Part shown: in pieces, positions 32,445-43,229 of the stretch | Position numbering within the stretch: the stretch's first letter is position 1 | Layout of the letters: every line of letters begins with the position of its first letter | Origin: Symbiodinium natans | Lineage: Eukaryota > Sar > Dinophyceae > Suessiales > Symbiodiniaceae | DNA: 64,000 bases | Assembly: GCA_905221605.1 (NCBI GenBank) | Contig: CAJNDS010002412.1 | Coordinates: 846,886-910,885, forward strand | Direction: 5' to 3' | The notes under the pieces: model-generated | What the model was told of the DNA's origin: nothing | The model's database searches: none | The model's input: only the letters and a program-made list of their open reading frames with translations | Position numbers and translations under genes: made by a program

Positions 32445-32518
32445 TTGAAATTATTAAGCGCTCAGGTCCGGGGAAAGTTTCGAGGAGTTTCTGTTTGGAT
32501 TTTTCTTAATAATTTCAA
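32445..32518. repeat. Perfect 14-bp inverted repeat, hairpin or MITE-like
   Basis: TTGAAATTATTAAG at 32,445-32,458 is perfectly complementary to CTTAATAATTTCAA at 32,505-32,518, with a 46-bp loop. It directly abuts the telomeric array. It matches none of the other families. Confidence 0.85.
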
Positions 32519-32704
32519 GTTACAGGGGCATGAGGGTTTAGGGGTCAGGGTTTTAGGGCGTTTAGGGGCAAAGGACTGAAGGTGGCTTGCGGCTTCCTTT
32601 GTGGCTTATTGGATTTATGGGGTGTATATACAGGGCTCATCTGGCCCAAAGCCTTATGTACTTATGTTGGCTCTTTGTTGGTGCCTCTCGGGTTTAGGTT
32701 GATG

Positions 32705-32801
32705 CGGATGTTCCCCCTTATACTGACAGTCCTTCATAGGGATTATAAAAAAAGTTACCATACTCCCTCTGAAGGACGGTTAGCAAAAAGGGGCACATCC
32801 C
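32705..32801. mobile_element. Family F MITE-like element
   Basis: Left end CGGATGTTCCCCCTTATACT, right end AAAAAGGGGCACATCC. Diverged in the right arm (TTAGCAAAAAGG instead of TTAGTATAAGG). Confidence 0.75.
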
Positions 32802-33760
32802 ATGGTGTAGGGCTTGTCAACTCACCAGAGCCTGGAACGCGGACTGCCTTGTGCACACAAGCTCGGCTGTCGGCACACACGCCGATAGACGCAGCAAAGG
32901 CTACGGCATCAGCCTGTCAGGGCTTCGACCGTGGCAACTCTGCCATGAGGGTTCGGGGAGACGCAGGAACTGTCAGATCTCAGGGTGTAGGGCTTAGCGT
33001 TCTGGCGAGCTTACGTCTTGCCCAAACTGCGCAAGGCGCGAAGGATGTGGGGAGCTGCAGATGAAAGCTGGGGAGCGCGCACTCTGCGTCAGGGCCAGCA
33101 AGGACACGCCAAACTGCCATCCGCAGGGCCCACCTCTCTGCGAACTTCGCTCGGAAACAAGCTTCTCTTTGGGGGCTTAGAATTTAGGGCTGAGGGTTTG
33201 GGGTTGAGGGTTTTTACGGTTTTTAGGGTTTTTGAGGGTTTTTAGCGTTTTTTTAGGGTTTTTAGGGTTTGGGGTTTAGGGTTCACGTTGAAGTATTATT
33301 ATTGGCACATGGGACCTGGAAGAAGGGCCCAGCGTACTTCGAGGCTTTGAATTATCAACCTGCTCCCTTCTGTGCTGAACGGGCGGCCAATGGCCCGCGT
33401 TGATCCGGATTGTTGCAGGCGTTATAGTATCCGAAGGCATGTGCAAATCCTTGGGTTTAGCGTTTTGGGTTTAGGGTCTATCTACAGAGGCCATACCTGC
33501 CCACTGCTGAAACCAAACCCTCAACCCCACACCTTCGCAGCTGGCGCTGGAGGCATCCAACGCAGCAAGGGCTGATGTTGCGGTCACCGAATTCGGCTGC
33601 TGCTGGGCGGATTGCAGCTCAGCGACCTCACCGCAATCGGTATCCCCCCCCCCCCCGAAAAACAAGCAAAAGCCCTAACACGTCCTGTAAACACCGTTTT
33701 GCCGGAGGGCTCTCTGACGTGCCCAAACCCCTAAGCCCATATCCCCTGAACCCTTAACCA
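32802..33760. other. Unique spacer with a weak plus-strand exon candidate
   Basis: Mostly unique sequence broken by GGGTTTTTAG variants near 33,200-33,280 and a poly-C run near 33,645. A plus-strand island at about 33,541-33,610 (CGCAG|CTGGCG...) reads LALEASNAARADVAVTEFGC. No family recognised and the surrounding long open frames are not convincing. Confidence 0.3.
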
Positions 33761-34760
33761 CAAACCCTAAACCCTAAACCCTAAACCCTACACCCTACAC
33801 CCTAAACCCTAAACCCTACTAAACCCTAAGCCCTAAACCCTAACCTAAACCCTAAACCCTAACCACAAACCGTAGCCCCGGAGAAAGCTTCGGGTGCCGC
33901 GCTAAAGCCAAGGCGTCAGTCCAGCGATCGCCGCCTTTAGGGTTCCTCTTGGGGTTCTTGTAAAAGGGATTATCACATTTTGTTTAGGGTTTAGGGTTTA
34001 GGGCTTAGGGCTTAGGGGTGCGAAAAAAAAAATATATATATACACGTTTCTATACATATACATGTACGTGTATACTAGGGTTTAGGGTTTAGAGGGTCAA
34101 GAGTGCAGGGTTTCCGGTTTTGGGACCCCTACTCAAATGCCCAAGTTGGTTGCCATGTGTCCCACTTGAGCCGAAAGACTCTCAACCCGCCCACCTCTCC
34201 CGCCCCCTTAATTGCGCCGCTAAACGAGCAACCTTGAAACAAAGGAAAACAGATCGACCTTACCCTCCGAACCCTTAGGGTTTAGGGTTTAGGGTTTAGG
34301 TTTTAGGATTTAGGGTTGCTAAACCCTCACGCCAGGGCTTATTGTGAGTCGGGTTTGAAGTTGCTAAACCCCAATCCCTAAACCCTTTTGGACTTGACGT
34401 TTTGAAAAGAACCTCACGCCCGAGGCTTGAACCCTTAAACAGCCCTCGCCCGCCCCACCCCCTAACCCCTAACCCGAAACCCCCAACCCTAACGCCTCAA
34501 CCCCCAAACCCTAAACCCCTAAACCCCTAAACCCTGAACCCGAAGCCCTAAACCCTAAACCCCGCCACCCCTCCCTAGACCGAAAAAAGCAAGCCTCGCA
34601 GTGATCCCAGGGTGGAGCTGAGCACGACCAAGCCCGGCCTGGGCTGTTGGGTTTAGGGTTTGGGGTTAGGGTTTAGGGTTCAGGGTTCAGGGTTTAGGGT
34701 TTAGGGGTTAGGGTTATAGGGTTTAGGGTTGAGGGTTTAGGGATGTTTAGGGTTTAGGGT

Positions 34761-34868
34761 TCGTAGGGTTCGTAGGGTTCGTAGGGTTCGTAGGGTTCGT
34801 AGGGTTCGTAGGGTTTGTAGGGTTTGTAGGGTTTGTAGGGTTTGTGGGGTTTGTAGGGTTTGTAGGGT
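34761..34868. repeat. 9-mer variant array GGGTTCGTA then GGGTTTGTA
   Basis: About six GGGTTCGTA units followed by about six GGGTTTGTA units, in blocks. These are TTTAGGG units with GT inserted, on the strand opposite to the CCCTGTAAA array at 28 kb. Confidence 0.92.
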
Positions 34869-34869
34869 T

Positions 34870-34978
34870 TCGGGCTTATGGCGGGAAAGCGCTTGACCCA
34901 TGCTGGTGCGGCGATTCCCATTTTTTCCCGCGGATGCGAGGATTCCTCGCTGGCGCGCCTTCTTTGGGTCTCGCGCAA
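34870..34978 (-). CDS. Candidate coding exon, basic protein
   Basis: The minus strand reads DPKKARQRGILASAGKNGNR then RTSMGQALSRHK in one frame and RETQRRRASEESSHPREKMG in another. Both are open, so the frame is undecided and no splice site is clear. Confidence 0.25.
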
Positions 34979-35064
34979 TATCAGCTCAAACTGGGGTTTA
35001 GAGTTTAGGGTTTAGTTTTAGGGTTTTAGGTTTAGGGTTTAGGGTTGCTTCCTAAGCCCTACCC

Positions 35065-35174
35065 GGAGGTTCATGGGCGCTTATAAGTAGGGTTAGTAGA
35101 AGTACCCTAAAAAAGGGGTTATAACCATAGTTACCCTACTTAGAACGTTACCTTATCTGTACCCGTGAACCTCC
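35065..35174. mobile_element. Family G inverted-repeat element
   Basis: Left end GGAGGTTCATGGGCGCTTAT and right end TACCCGTGAACCTCC form a 13-14 bp inverted repeat around a 110-bp body containing a second internal pair (GTAGGGTTAGTAG / TTACCCTAC). A fragment of the left end occurs at about 22,213. Confidence 0.75.
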
Positions 35175-35609
35175 ACTATCGATACTTTCCTTTAGTAGAA
35201 CCCGGGCCTTGTGAAGACGGTCGCTCCTAGAAGAATCCCCCCCGCTCCCTTGTCGTTGCCACCATGACCTGGAAGGTTTATAATCTAAGGGATAGGGCCC
35301 GTGGAAGTCAAAGAGGTTCGAAGGGTTTAGGACTTGGGGCGTAGGGTGTTTTAAGGTTTAGTTTAGGGTTAAGGTAGTGATACCAAAGGGTTTCAGCTTT
35401 AAGGTAGTTCTACTATAGGGTTTAAGGTAGTTCTACTATACGGTTTAAGGTTTAAGGCATTTCGGGTCTAAGGTATTTACTAACCCTAAACCCTAAACCC
35501 TGAACCCTAAACTAAGGTTTAAGGTACTTATGGGTTAGGGTTTAGGGTTTAGGGTTTAGGGTTTAGGGTTTAGGGTTTAGGGTTTAGGGTTTAGGGCGTA
35601 GCCCCTGGC

Positions 35610-35687
35610 GTGCTCTCTAGCCCAGCTGTATTCGGTCAACGCCTTCCTCGTGCGTCGTCCCAGCGCTGGGACGTGCCCGAACTTGGC
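35610..35687 (-). CDS. Candidate first exon, function unknown
   Basis: ATG at about 35,687 opens MAKFGHVPALGRRTRKALTE then YSWA. It is followed on the minus strand by a (TTTAGGG)n array. The basic N-terminus could be ribosomal- or RNA-binding-like, but that is not supported further. Confidence 0.35.
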
Positions 35688-35984
35688 CATACTTCTCCTT
35701 ACATGGTTTGAGGTTTAGGGTTTAGGGTTTAAGGTTTAGGGTTTAAGGTTCAGGGTTTAGGGCTAACTGCCTGTGCTCAGGGAGGAGGGGGGCGGTGGTT
35801 AGGGGCGTTCTCCCTGCCTAAAAAATCTGAACTCTCGGGGTGTGCGAATTTGGGCAGGGTTGGAAAGTCGTTGTGGTCACCGAGAATCCGCAGAATGGAA
35901 AACGAACTACGAGTATGTGTTTCTGTGGAACTCTGTTGCTCCATGTTCATGTTGGTCTTGAGTCTTGATGCCGTACTGATGTCA

Positions 35985-36262
35985 CAACAGTGAGAAAGGC
36001 ATTGCGACCCATGTCTTTGGATGGCGTGAACTGCACCAGAATGCTTTATGAGACTCTGGTCGCCTATGAGCTCCCCACATTAGCACCAAATCTCCTCAAG
36101 ACTACTGCAGCAAGGCACGAAAATCTGCTTCGAAACGCGTTGTCTTTCCTGCAACGTGCGCATCCACAGCTGCAGACAGCGATGCTGCAAGGTCTGCTTT
36201 GCTTACAGCTCGTACCGCATACTGGCACCCCCTCTCCCCTCCCCCTATCTGGCAGTCAGTAG
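35985..36262 (+). CDS. Unassigned plus-strand open frame (about 90 aa)
   Basis: The frame reads RKALRPMSLDGVNCTRMLYE through TLAPNLLKTTAARHENLLRN with normal-looking composition in an unusually repeat-free 400-bp stretch. It ends at a TAG before a C-run/A-run block. There is no recognised domain; it could be a terminal exon or noncoding. Confidence 0.3.
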
Positions 36263-36925
36263 TTGCAGCTTGTGACCACTGGTTTACAGGGTGTTGCCGG
36301 GCTATTCCAAGTCAGGACATATTCTTCTGAGGCGGGAATGTTAAGTGCTGAATACCCTGTTGCAACAGCACCAAGCACCCACCCCCCACCCCCCACCCCC
36401 CCCCCAAAAAAAAAAAAAATGTACATATACACATGTATGTACTTCTTCAATTCGTGACGACACACGTGCACATGCGTCACGAACCAACTCAGGTGCCACC
36501 CCGTATCCGAATCCAAAACCACACCCAAGCTCGGCCCCTGTGCCATGGAATGTTCTTGCAATGGCAGGCCATGCCATGGGTTTAGGGTTTAGGGTTTAGG
36601 GTTTAGGGTTTAGGGTTTCGTTCTTGCGGTCCGTTTCTAAGCAAGCAGGGAGCCGATAACAACACGCCTATAAACGCTACTTGGAAGCATGGACTGGGTT
36701 GAGACGCAACACAAACTACAACAGCACAACACACCATGGTCTTTCATGCAAATTAACAGCTTGCGGTGGATGTAACTTACGAAAACTTGACGCTCTTTTC
36801 TAGCAATGTCCAGCCCCCAGTACCGCCAACAACATATACAACACGACAACAGCGACAGCCCACGAGGTCAGGTTGTGTAAACTTTTTATACCTGAAGTTC
36901 GCGAAGGCTTGTGGGCTTCAAGCCC

Positions 36926-37983
36926 CTAGGTCTCCAATCCAAAGCTGACCATCCGACCATCAGGCTTAACTGCGTGCGTGCGCACGGCTCCGGCGGAAAC
37001 AGATGCAATCGTCCCCAGGCCCGGTGGCACATCACACTGGCCATATCGGTTATCTCCAAAGCAGATCAGTTGACCATCTGTCCTCACTGCACAGGTGTGA
37101 AAAGATCCTGTGGAAACCGCGTGGACCGGTCCTAAGTCTGCAGGCACATCGCACTGGCCGTGCGCATTGTCACCGAAGCAGACCAGCATGCCATCTGCCT
37201 TCACTGCGCAAGTGTGGACGAAACCTGCAGAGACTGCCAGCACGGGCCCCAAATCTGGTGGCACGGCACTTTGACCGTCTTCATTGCTTCCAAAACAAAC
37301 CAGCTGACCATCTACCCTCACTGCACACGTGTGCGAGACGCCTGAAGAGACTGCCTGAACCATTCCCAGGTCAATGGGCACATCGCTGCTGCCCTGGTAT
37401 CGGTTTCCAAAACAAACCAGCTCACCATCCGTTTTCACGGCGCAGGTATAGTAGTGTCCAGAAGAAACTGACAGAGCCGGTCCCATGTCAGATGGCACTG
37501 AGCACTGGCCCTCTGTATTGCTACCAAAGCAAACCTCAGTTGTCCAGTACCTAGGGGAACTGAAGTACCTAGGGGAACTAAAGGTGAACCTTTGGTCTTC
37601 TAAGGGGGTTCGATTACCCCAAAAAGGTTAAAAGGTTAACTACTCTACTACTAAGAAGCCAGCTCGTCATCCGCCTGTATGGCACAGGTATGGTGAGCAC
37701 CTGCGGAGACTTCGCGAACAGTTCCCAAGCCCGGTGGCACCGTGCTCGTGGTGTTAAAGCAAACAAGCTGACCATCTAACCCAACGAGACACGTGTGGCG
37801 CAATCCTGTGGAAACAAGTGGTAGAAGGGGTACAGAGGCCAGCATCTCCAGCATCACCAGCAGATTCGGCGTGCCTGCGCAGCGTCCACTGCACCGCCGG
37901 GCCTTGACCTCGCTGTGCAATGGGCTGGTGATACGTGCCATGCGGGGCAGCCCACGCAGGAAGCTCCGGCTGTGACCTACCAT
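36926..37983 (-). CDS. RCC1-like repeat protein, two exons (310 aa)
   Basis: Exon 1 is 37,983-37,660 (ATG at 37,983, 108 codons) and exon 2 is 37,534-36,926 (stop TAG). The join restores ...DDEL|VCFGSN... exactly in phase. The protein consists of about six repeats of roughly 38 residues with the consensus HTCAVKxDGQLVCFGxN followed by GQCDVPxDLGPVxAVSAG. These are RCC1/beta-propeller-type blades as found in RCC1- and HERC-like proteins, which act as interaction or exchange-factor platforms; the specific partner is unknown. The N-terminal ~60 residues are basic and lack repeats. The last repeat is truncated at VSFGLET, so a further exon could exist beyond a GA donor there. Confidence 0.82.
37535..37659. 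mobile_element. Introner family E forming the RCC1-like gene intron
   Basis: 125-bp GC-AG intron on the minus strand (CTG|GCTTCTTAG ... ACTGAG|GTTTGC). Almost all of it matches the family E element at 2,070-2,179: TTGTCCAGTACCTAGGGGAA and TTACCCCAAAAAGG are shared. Here CAGTACCTAGGGGAACT is duplicated. Removing it restores the repeat consensus of the protein, so the element is the intron. Confidence 0.85.
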
Positions 37984-38202
37984 GACTATGGCCGGCCGCG
38001 CGAGAAGGAGCCCTAAACCCTAAACCCTAACCCTAAACCCTAAAACCCTAACCCTAAACCCTAAACCCTAAACCCTGAGGTTACGGTGTACACAAGCTCG
38101 TGTTTGAGCCACGGATCGGAGAGGCACTACCATGGAGACATGTCTACAGGCCGACTCGCGATTTTCCGGGGCCGCCCAGTGTCTGTAGCGTCTTGTGATT
38201 AA

Positions 38203-38307
38203 CCCTTGGGGACTAAATATGAACCCTAAAAGGGTTCGTGGTTCATATTGCCTGAATAGTAGTCAGGGCATATGACCCCAATCTTAGGGTTCATTTGCTC
38301 TCCAAGG
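38203..38307. mobile_element. Family A introner-like element
   Basis: Left end CCTTGGGGACTAAATATGAA and right end GGTTCATTTGCTCTCCAAGG form a long imperfect inverted repeat. The same family makes six of the eight introns of the sugar-porter gene at 53.6-56.4 kb. No exon could be confirmed on either side here. Confidence 0.8.
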
Positions 38308-38444
38308 ATGATACGATGCAGAAGCCGCTAGACATCCTAAAAGCACCAATCGAACCCAAGTACACCATTGACCTCACACACCCTAAACCCTAAACCCCTA
38401 ACCCCTAACCCTAAGTGATCCTAAACCCTGAAAGGCTTTTCAGG

Positions 38445-38520
38445 TTTTGGAGGACTTCTCCGCCTTCTCCTCGTCGGTATTACGGCGCAGGATCTTCGAC
38501 TCGCGCTCAGCATCTACATC
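38445..38520 (-). CDS. Candidate coding exon, charged
   Basis: After GGGAG|GAT the minus strand reads DVDAERESKILRRNTDEEKA then EKSSKT, typical of a coiled or disordered charged segment. The plus strand is also open (VLEDFSAFSSSVLRRRIF), but the minus reading fits the neighbouring minus-strand exons better. Confidence 0.45.
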
Positions 38521-38553
38521 CTCCCACGGTGTGAGTCCAGGGGTTAGGGTTTA

Positions 38554-38660
38554 TAGGGTTTATAGGGTTTATGGGGTTTATAGGGTTTATCGGGTTTATA
38601 GGGTTTATAGGGCTCATAGGGTTTATAGGGTTTGTAGGGTTTATAGGGTTTATAGGGTTT
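38554..38660. repeat. 9-mer variant array GGGTTTATA
   Basis: About twelve GGGTTTATA units with a few substitutions. It is the third 9-mer derivative of the telomere unit in this window. Confidence 0.92.
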
Positions 38661-39185
38661 CCCTAAACCCTAAACCCCCGCAAGTTCAGACACCTGCTAT
38701 AACTATGAAATTCATAGTGGGGTTTATGCGTCATAAATGGGCATTCAGGGACGTTGCAGGGGTTGTTTGGTGGCCCGCAGCTTCTCGTTAAGCCAACAAG
38801 CATATGTTGGGATATTCCCTCTTATACTAACAGTCCTAATAGGGATTATAACCGGGGGTACTTTAACTCATAGTAATACCACTGCCACCATAAAGACCTG
38901 CAGCACCACTTGCCGCCCACCGATTCAGCCTCAAACGTCTCGAAACCCGACCCGGCAACCAAAAAAACATCACTTTGTAGACGTTTAGGGAGTGCTTGGG
39001 GTTGGGGGGTTCAGGGCGTGTAGGGTCGGGCTTACACAAGAGACAGACCTGACAAGAAGACGCCCAGAACCGTGCACCTGTTGTAGGCCTCAGCAGCGTT
39101 CCGGGGGGGGGGGGGGGGACGTTCTCCCTGAACTTGACAAGCTTACGGAGCTTCAATGGGTTGGTTCGATCTGAGGGGGTTTGAT

Positions 39186-39273
39186 GTCCTGCTCTGAAGC
39201 TCTTGGTGGTTGCGATGCTGCCCTCGTTCCACATACAGACCGTTGAGGTAATCTCATCCAGCGCAGGCACAGC
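39186..39273 (-). CDS. Candidate coding exon, function unknown
   Basis: After CAG|GCT the minus strand reads AVPALDEITSTVCMWNEGSI then ATTKSFRAG, with a possible GA donor. The frame stays open to about 39,119 (TNPLKLRKLVKFREN), so the exon may be longer. Confidence 0.5.
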
Positions 39274-39340
39274 CTGACTTACAAGAACTTCAAAAATGTA
39301 AAACTAGAGCCAACAAGGACCCCGATTACCCCCTGACCTT

Positions 39341-39430
39341 AGAGGACCATGTCTGCATGTCCTTCTCGCTCCGCCGCTTCTGCCGGGCGTGGGTGGTGTC
39401 CTCCTGGTGCATCTGGCTCTCGGCGGAGCC
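39341..39430 (-). CDS. Candidate coding exon, charged helix
   Basis: After CGCAG|GGC the minus strand reads GSAESQMHQEDTTHARQKRR then SEKDMQTWSSK. Composition and the AG|G acceptor support a real exon. It is likely in the same gene as the exons at 39,186-39,273 and 38,445-38,520. Confidence 0.52.
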
Positions 39431-39499
39431 CTGCGCGTTTAGGACAGCCGGCCCTCAACCGCCTCAATCCTTGGAGCGCTACTGTATATATATATATAT

Positions 39500-41150
39500 A
39501 TATAGGGTTTAGGGTGTAGGGTTTAGGGTAGAGAAGCCTGAATAATTAGAACAAGGCCTTTTTTTTTTTGGGGGGGGGGGGGGTTCTTTCTAGTATAGCT
39601 ATTCAGGGACCATGCGGGAATACTGCTAGTAAATACTCCAACCTCTATATCATGCAATCGAAATCACAAGCTCGGAGCCTTGAACCGATCGTAGGCCTTA
39701 CAAATAAACCTACAGCGACCTTTACCTTGGGGACCAAATGAACCCTAAAAAAGGGGTCTGTCTTCACTTCTGGTACATTTTGTTCACTCCCGGACACACC
39801 TTTGGAATCTTCTCCTTGTTCCTTTCCTTCGTGCCACATTGATTGACTTGCAAGGAAACGCGCGAAGTCATTTAATAGCGAACGAAAGGAACAAGACAAT
39901 GGGAAAATGCCTCATTGAAGTGTTATTCATGGCGCGTGCATCCTCTACCCGCTATTTTGATACCATTTTAATGTGGGCTTTAGAGCGGGCTCTCGAAAGA
40001 GATGAGATTCCATCGGTCGAACCCTAAACGACCGGATTTAGGGCTTACCCTAAAATAAACCCTAAACCCTAAACTCTTGGGGTCGGACACAGTCTAGGCT
40101 GACCCTTAGACCCCTCTGAAAGATCTTCCTGAAATGATCCTCGCGCAAAAAGGGAAAATGTAGAATGTTTCAAGGGGCTACCTTGCAGCGTTTTGGGGGT
40201 TGTGGGGTTTAGGACAATGTCGGATGTAGGGCCGACTGTGGCAGGGCCTATGTAACATGTATGGGGTTTGCAGGATTTAGGGTCTTGGGGTAGGGGGAGT
40301 TTAGGGTTTGGGATTTGATGCCTTCTTGGTGTTGCGGTTTAGGGTTTGGGGGTTCAAGGTCCAGGGTTTAGGGTTTCGGGAATTGGTTTCGGGTTGTAGT
40401 TGAGTTTATGAATTGGGGGGGGGGGGGGGGGGTGGCACAACGAAGATGTGAAGCCCTGTGGTCTAGGGTTTTGGGTTTGGGGGATGTAGGTCCTGCCTTA
40501 GTTAGGCTTTTCGAACTCTAAGCGTTCTTGTTGCCCGAGTCTAGAACTTGGGCGTTCTGAATTCTGATGACTATCGGGGTGCGGACATCACCAACTGATT
40601 GAGATGTTACCCCTTATACTAACAGTCCTTAACAGGGATTCTACAAATAATCCTTAACAGGGATTCAGGAAGGGGGGGCACTAGAATCCCTATAAGGGAT
40701 GAAAGTCGGCCAGAAGTTCTCCCTCTCTGCGCCTGCTCGCGGCGCTTGGCTAGGCCCACCTCGCTCAGAAGGAGGCGTAATATAGGGGCCTTCATAACTA
40801 GAGCAGGGCTTTGGGGGGGTTGTTCTAGTATAAATACAAAGGGAGTACAAGGGAATACTATTCGTAATGACTCCGACCCCTATAGTATCCGCTGCCCATC
40901 ATGCCCTCAACCCTGCAGTGGAGTGGCGAGTGGCCCTATAGAGTCTTCAGCTTTCCTAGTTGAGGGCAGGTCCTGACGAAACCAGTTTGACCCTGATGTC
41001 TCCTCACTCAAAGATTTGCTTTCACTGCTCCCGCCTTTGCTGATTCAAGGTCCGTGGCCAAACAAGAACACCCTAAACCCTAAACCCTAAACCCTAAACC
41101 CTAAACTGCTGGATCTCACCCCTTGAACCCAGAAACCCAAACCCATGCTC
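39500..41150. repeat. Repeat-rich interval without a convincing gene
   Basis: Holds a family D copy (about 39,531-39,655, with T- and G-runs), a family A end (39,725-39,760), an unassigned 62-codon plus-strand frame (39,839-40,027), a family F left arm with a duplicated segment (about 40,600-40,680), a second family D copy (about 40,808-40,885) and a telomeric array at 41,069-41,106. Confidence 0.5.
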
Positions 41151-41769
41151 CCTAAACCCGAGCTCCTGGAGCCCTTTCCTCCAATGGCCGCAGAAGCTGC
41201 AACGCTTGAAGGAAAAGGGAGGGCTACCTAAACTCACATCTCCAGCTTCTCTGGTTCTGGGCCTCATCTTCCCGATCTTATGCGAGCCATGCTAAGATGA
41301 GGTAGGTGCAGTTTTGGGGGGGTTCCAAGCGCTTTTTCCTTCCGGGCTCCTGCTGTTGGCCGTGCTCTAAAGCCGTTTTAGGGTTTAGGGTTCAGGGCTC
41401 AGGGCTCTGAACCCGAAAGCCCCAAAACCCGAAGCCCTAAACCTTGAGGATCAAGCCTCGAACCCCTGCGGCCGCTTGGCGTAGTCTTTGCCTTGCCAAT
41501 TAGGGTTCAGGGTTTAGGGTTAAGGTTAACCCTAAACCCTATAAAGGGCCTTATAGGGTATAATAAGTAGAATGGCCCATGGCCACCACAAAGGGTTCGG
41601 TGATCCAGTTCTTTCGTTGGGCGCTTGGGGGCATTAGGGGCAAGTTTCAAAGCTAGAGGGGCGGGCGGGGTGGAGATTAGATGTTCAGGATTTGGCTAAA
41701 ACCCTAAAAAACCTCCCGAAGCACACAGCTCAGGCAAGTCCCTTCACTTCTGTTCCGTTCTCCCGTCCC

Positions 41770-42050
41770 CGCCTTCCTTCCTTCCTTGCTTCCTTCCTCC
41801 CTTCCTGCTCCTTCCTTTTCGTTCCTTCCTTCCTTTTCCTTCCTTTTCTGTCCTTATCCTTCCTTTTCCTTCCTTTTCCTTCCTTTCCCTTCCTTTTCCT
41901 TCCTTTCCCTTCCTTTTCCTTCCTTTTCCTTCCTTTTCCTTCCTTTTCCTTCCTTTTTTTCCTTCCTTGTCCTTCCTTTTCCTTCCTTTTCCTTCCTTTT
42001 CCTTCCTTTTCCTTCCTTCTCCTTCCTTCTCCTTCCTTCCCTCACTCTCT
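41770..42050. repeat. Polypyrimidine (CCTTCCTTTT)n tract
   Basis: About 280 bp of TTCC/TTTTCC repeats, then CTCTCACTCTCTGA units to about 42,130. It could form triplex DNA. The Ser/Phe/Pro-rich open frames are artefacts. Confidence 0.95.
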
Positions 42051-42653
42051 CACTCTCTGACCCTCTGACACTCTCACTCTCTGACTCTCTGACCTTCTCA
42101 GTCGCTCACTCTCTCCCACTCTCACACTCTCCAACGCTCTCTTGCGGGTCCACATGAGCCAGGGCCCTCGCCAGTGCCACAAACTGCATCCTCCTCACAT
42201 TGGCGCAAAGCCGGCTACGGTTTTCAACAACCCTCAACCATTTCGTAACCCTAACCCGCATAAACCCTACACATTCCGAAGCCCTGCGCTCCTTATTTCC
42301 CAACTACCCATAATTACCCATGGGGTAAAAAGTTCAAACTTTCAGAATACGACTTCCTTGAGAGGCCAAAAGTTGAAAAGGCTTTAAACCTTCAGTTTAC
42401 AAACGCTCCCCAATCTAAGCCCCAAGCCGCCGAAGGTCCGATACTTACACAGCACCCTACCAGACTTGAAGTGCATTCCTTCACTTCCCCTTCTCATGAG
42501 GCGCAGGGCAATGTAGCAGGGTGAAGGGGGGGAGGACGGGGAGGACTATCTTCCCCAAATGAAGGTGAAGATGTCTTCATGCGGCTTCTGCCTTCTTGCC
42601 ACCCCAAAGCCGCAAACTAAGGTGAACCTCTCCTCTCCGGATCCTGATTTACA

Positions 42654-42759
42654 CCTGGGACTCTATTTTACCTACAGCTTAGTAGTAGCTACCCTTAACT
42701 AGCAGGCAAAACCCATAAAGCGAAACACAAAAAAGTACCAAAAAAAGCAAGGTCCCAGG
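42654..42759. mobile_element. Family C element beside a coding exon
   Basis: Left end CCTGGGACTCTATTTTACCT, right end AAGGTCCCAGG. On the minus strand it begins just after the exon at 42,823-42,765 (GACA|GTCTGCCTGGGACC) and would end in TCCCAG|G. So the element end can supply the acceptor. The right arm is degenerate. Confidence 0.7.
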
Positions 42760-42764
42760 CAGAC

Positions 42765-42823
42765 TGTCCTTGGCATGACCCCGGAGCTCTTCTAGCAGGA
42801 CGGCCTCTGACTTGCCTTTGCAC
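42765..42823 (-). CDS. Candidate coding exon, function unknown
   Basis: Between GGAG|GTGC and GACA|GTC the minus strand reads CKGKSEAVLLEELRGHAKD. Its donor sits 3-5 bases before a family C introner, the arrangement seen in confirmed genes here. Confidence 0.5.
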
Positions 42824-43151
42824 CTCCAGGTGTTATCGAGGGGCCACAAGGTTCTTGGGTTTAGGGTTTAGGGTTTGGGGTTTAGGGTTTAGGGTTTAGG
42901 GTAATTATACAATAGTTATAAAGGGCACATAAGGGAATACTATTAGTAATTCTTCCGACCCTATAGCAGGGAGGCTTCGTTTTTTGCCACCCGCCTCGCT
43001 GAACACTCTCGGACGCACTCCAGGGCCCAGGGCACATAGGAAAAAGACTGAGGTTTAAGGACTTGGGGGTCAGGGCTGAGGGTTTAGGGTTTCAGGATTT
43101 CGAGGCTTTTTTGCCATCCGCCTATAGCTGACGGATAAAAAGTGCCACCCC

Positions 43152-43226
43152 GCATGGGGACCAAATGAACCCCTAGTAAGACATATGAAACATAAACCCT
43201 TTCAGGGCTCAATTTGTCCCCAGGGC
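43152..43226. mobile_element. Family A element, short copy
   Basis: Left end CATGGGGACCAAATGAACCC and right end CAATTTGTCCCCAGGGCATG. The motif GCATG flanks both sides, a possible target duplication. The interior is shorter than in other copies. Confidence 0.6.
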
Positions 43227-43229
43227 ATG

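Noticed and set aside
37003-37554. Plus-strand frame of 183 codons
   Set aside because: Antisense shadow of the RCC1-like repeats.
39839-40027. 62-codon plus-strand frame
   Set aside because: No splice signals, no motif, and it overlaps family A/D repeat fragments; noted only as content of the interval.
41692-42157. Phe/Ser/Pro-rich plus-strand frames and Lys/Glu-rich minus frame
   Set aside because: Translation of the polypyrimidine tract, open in several frames on both strands.
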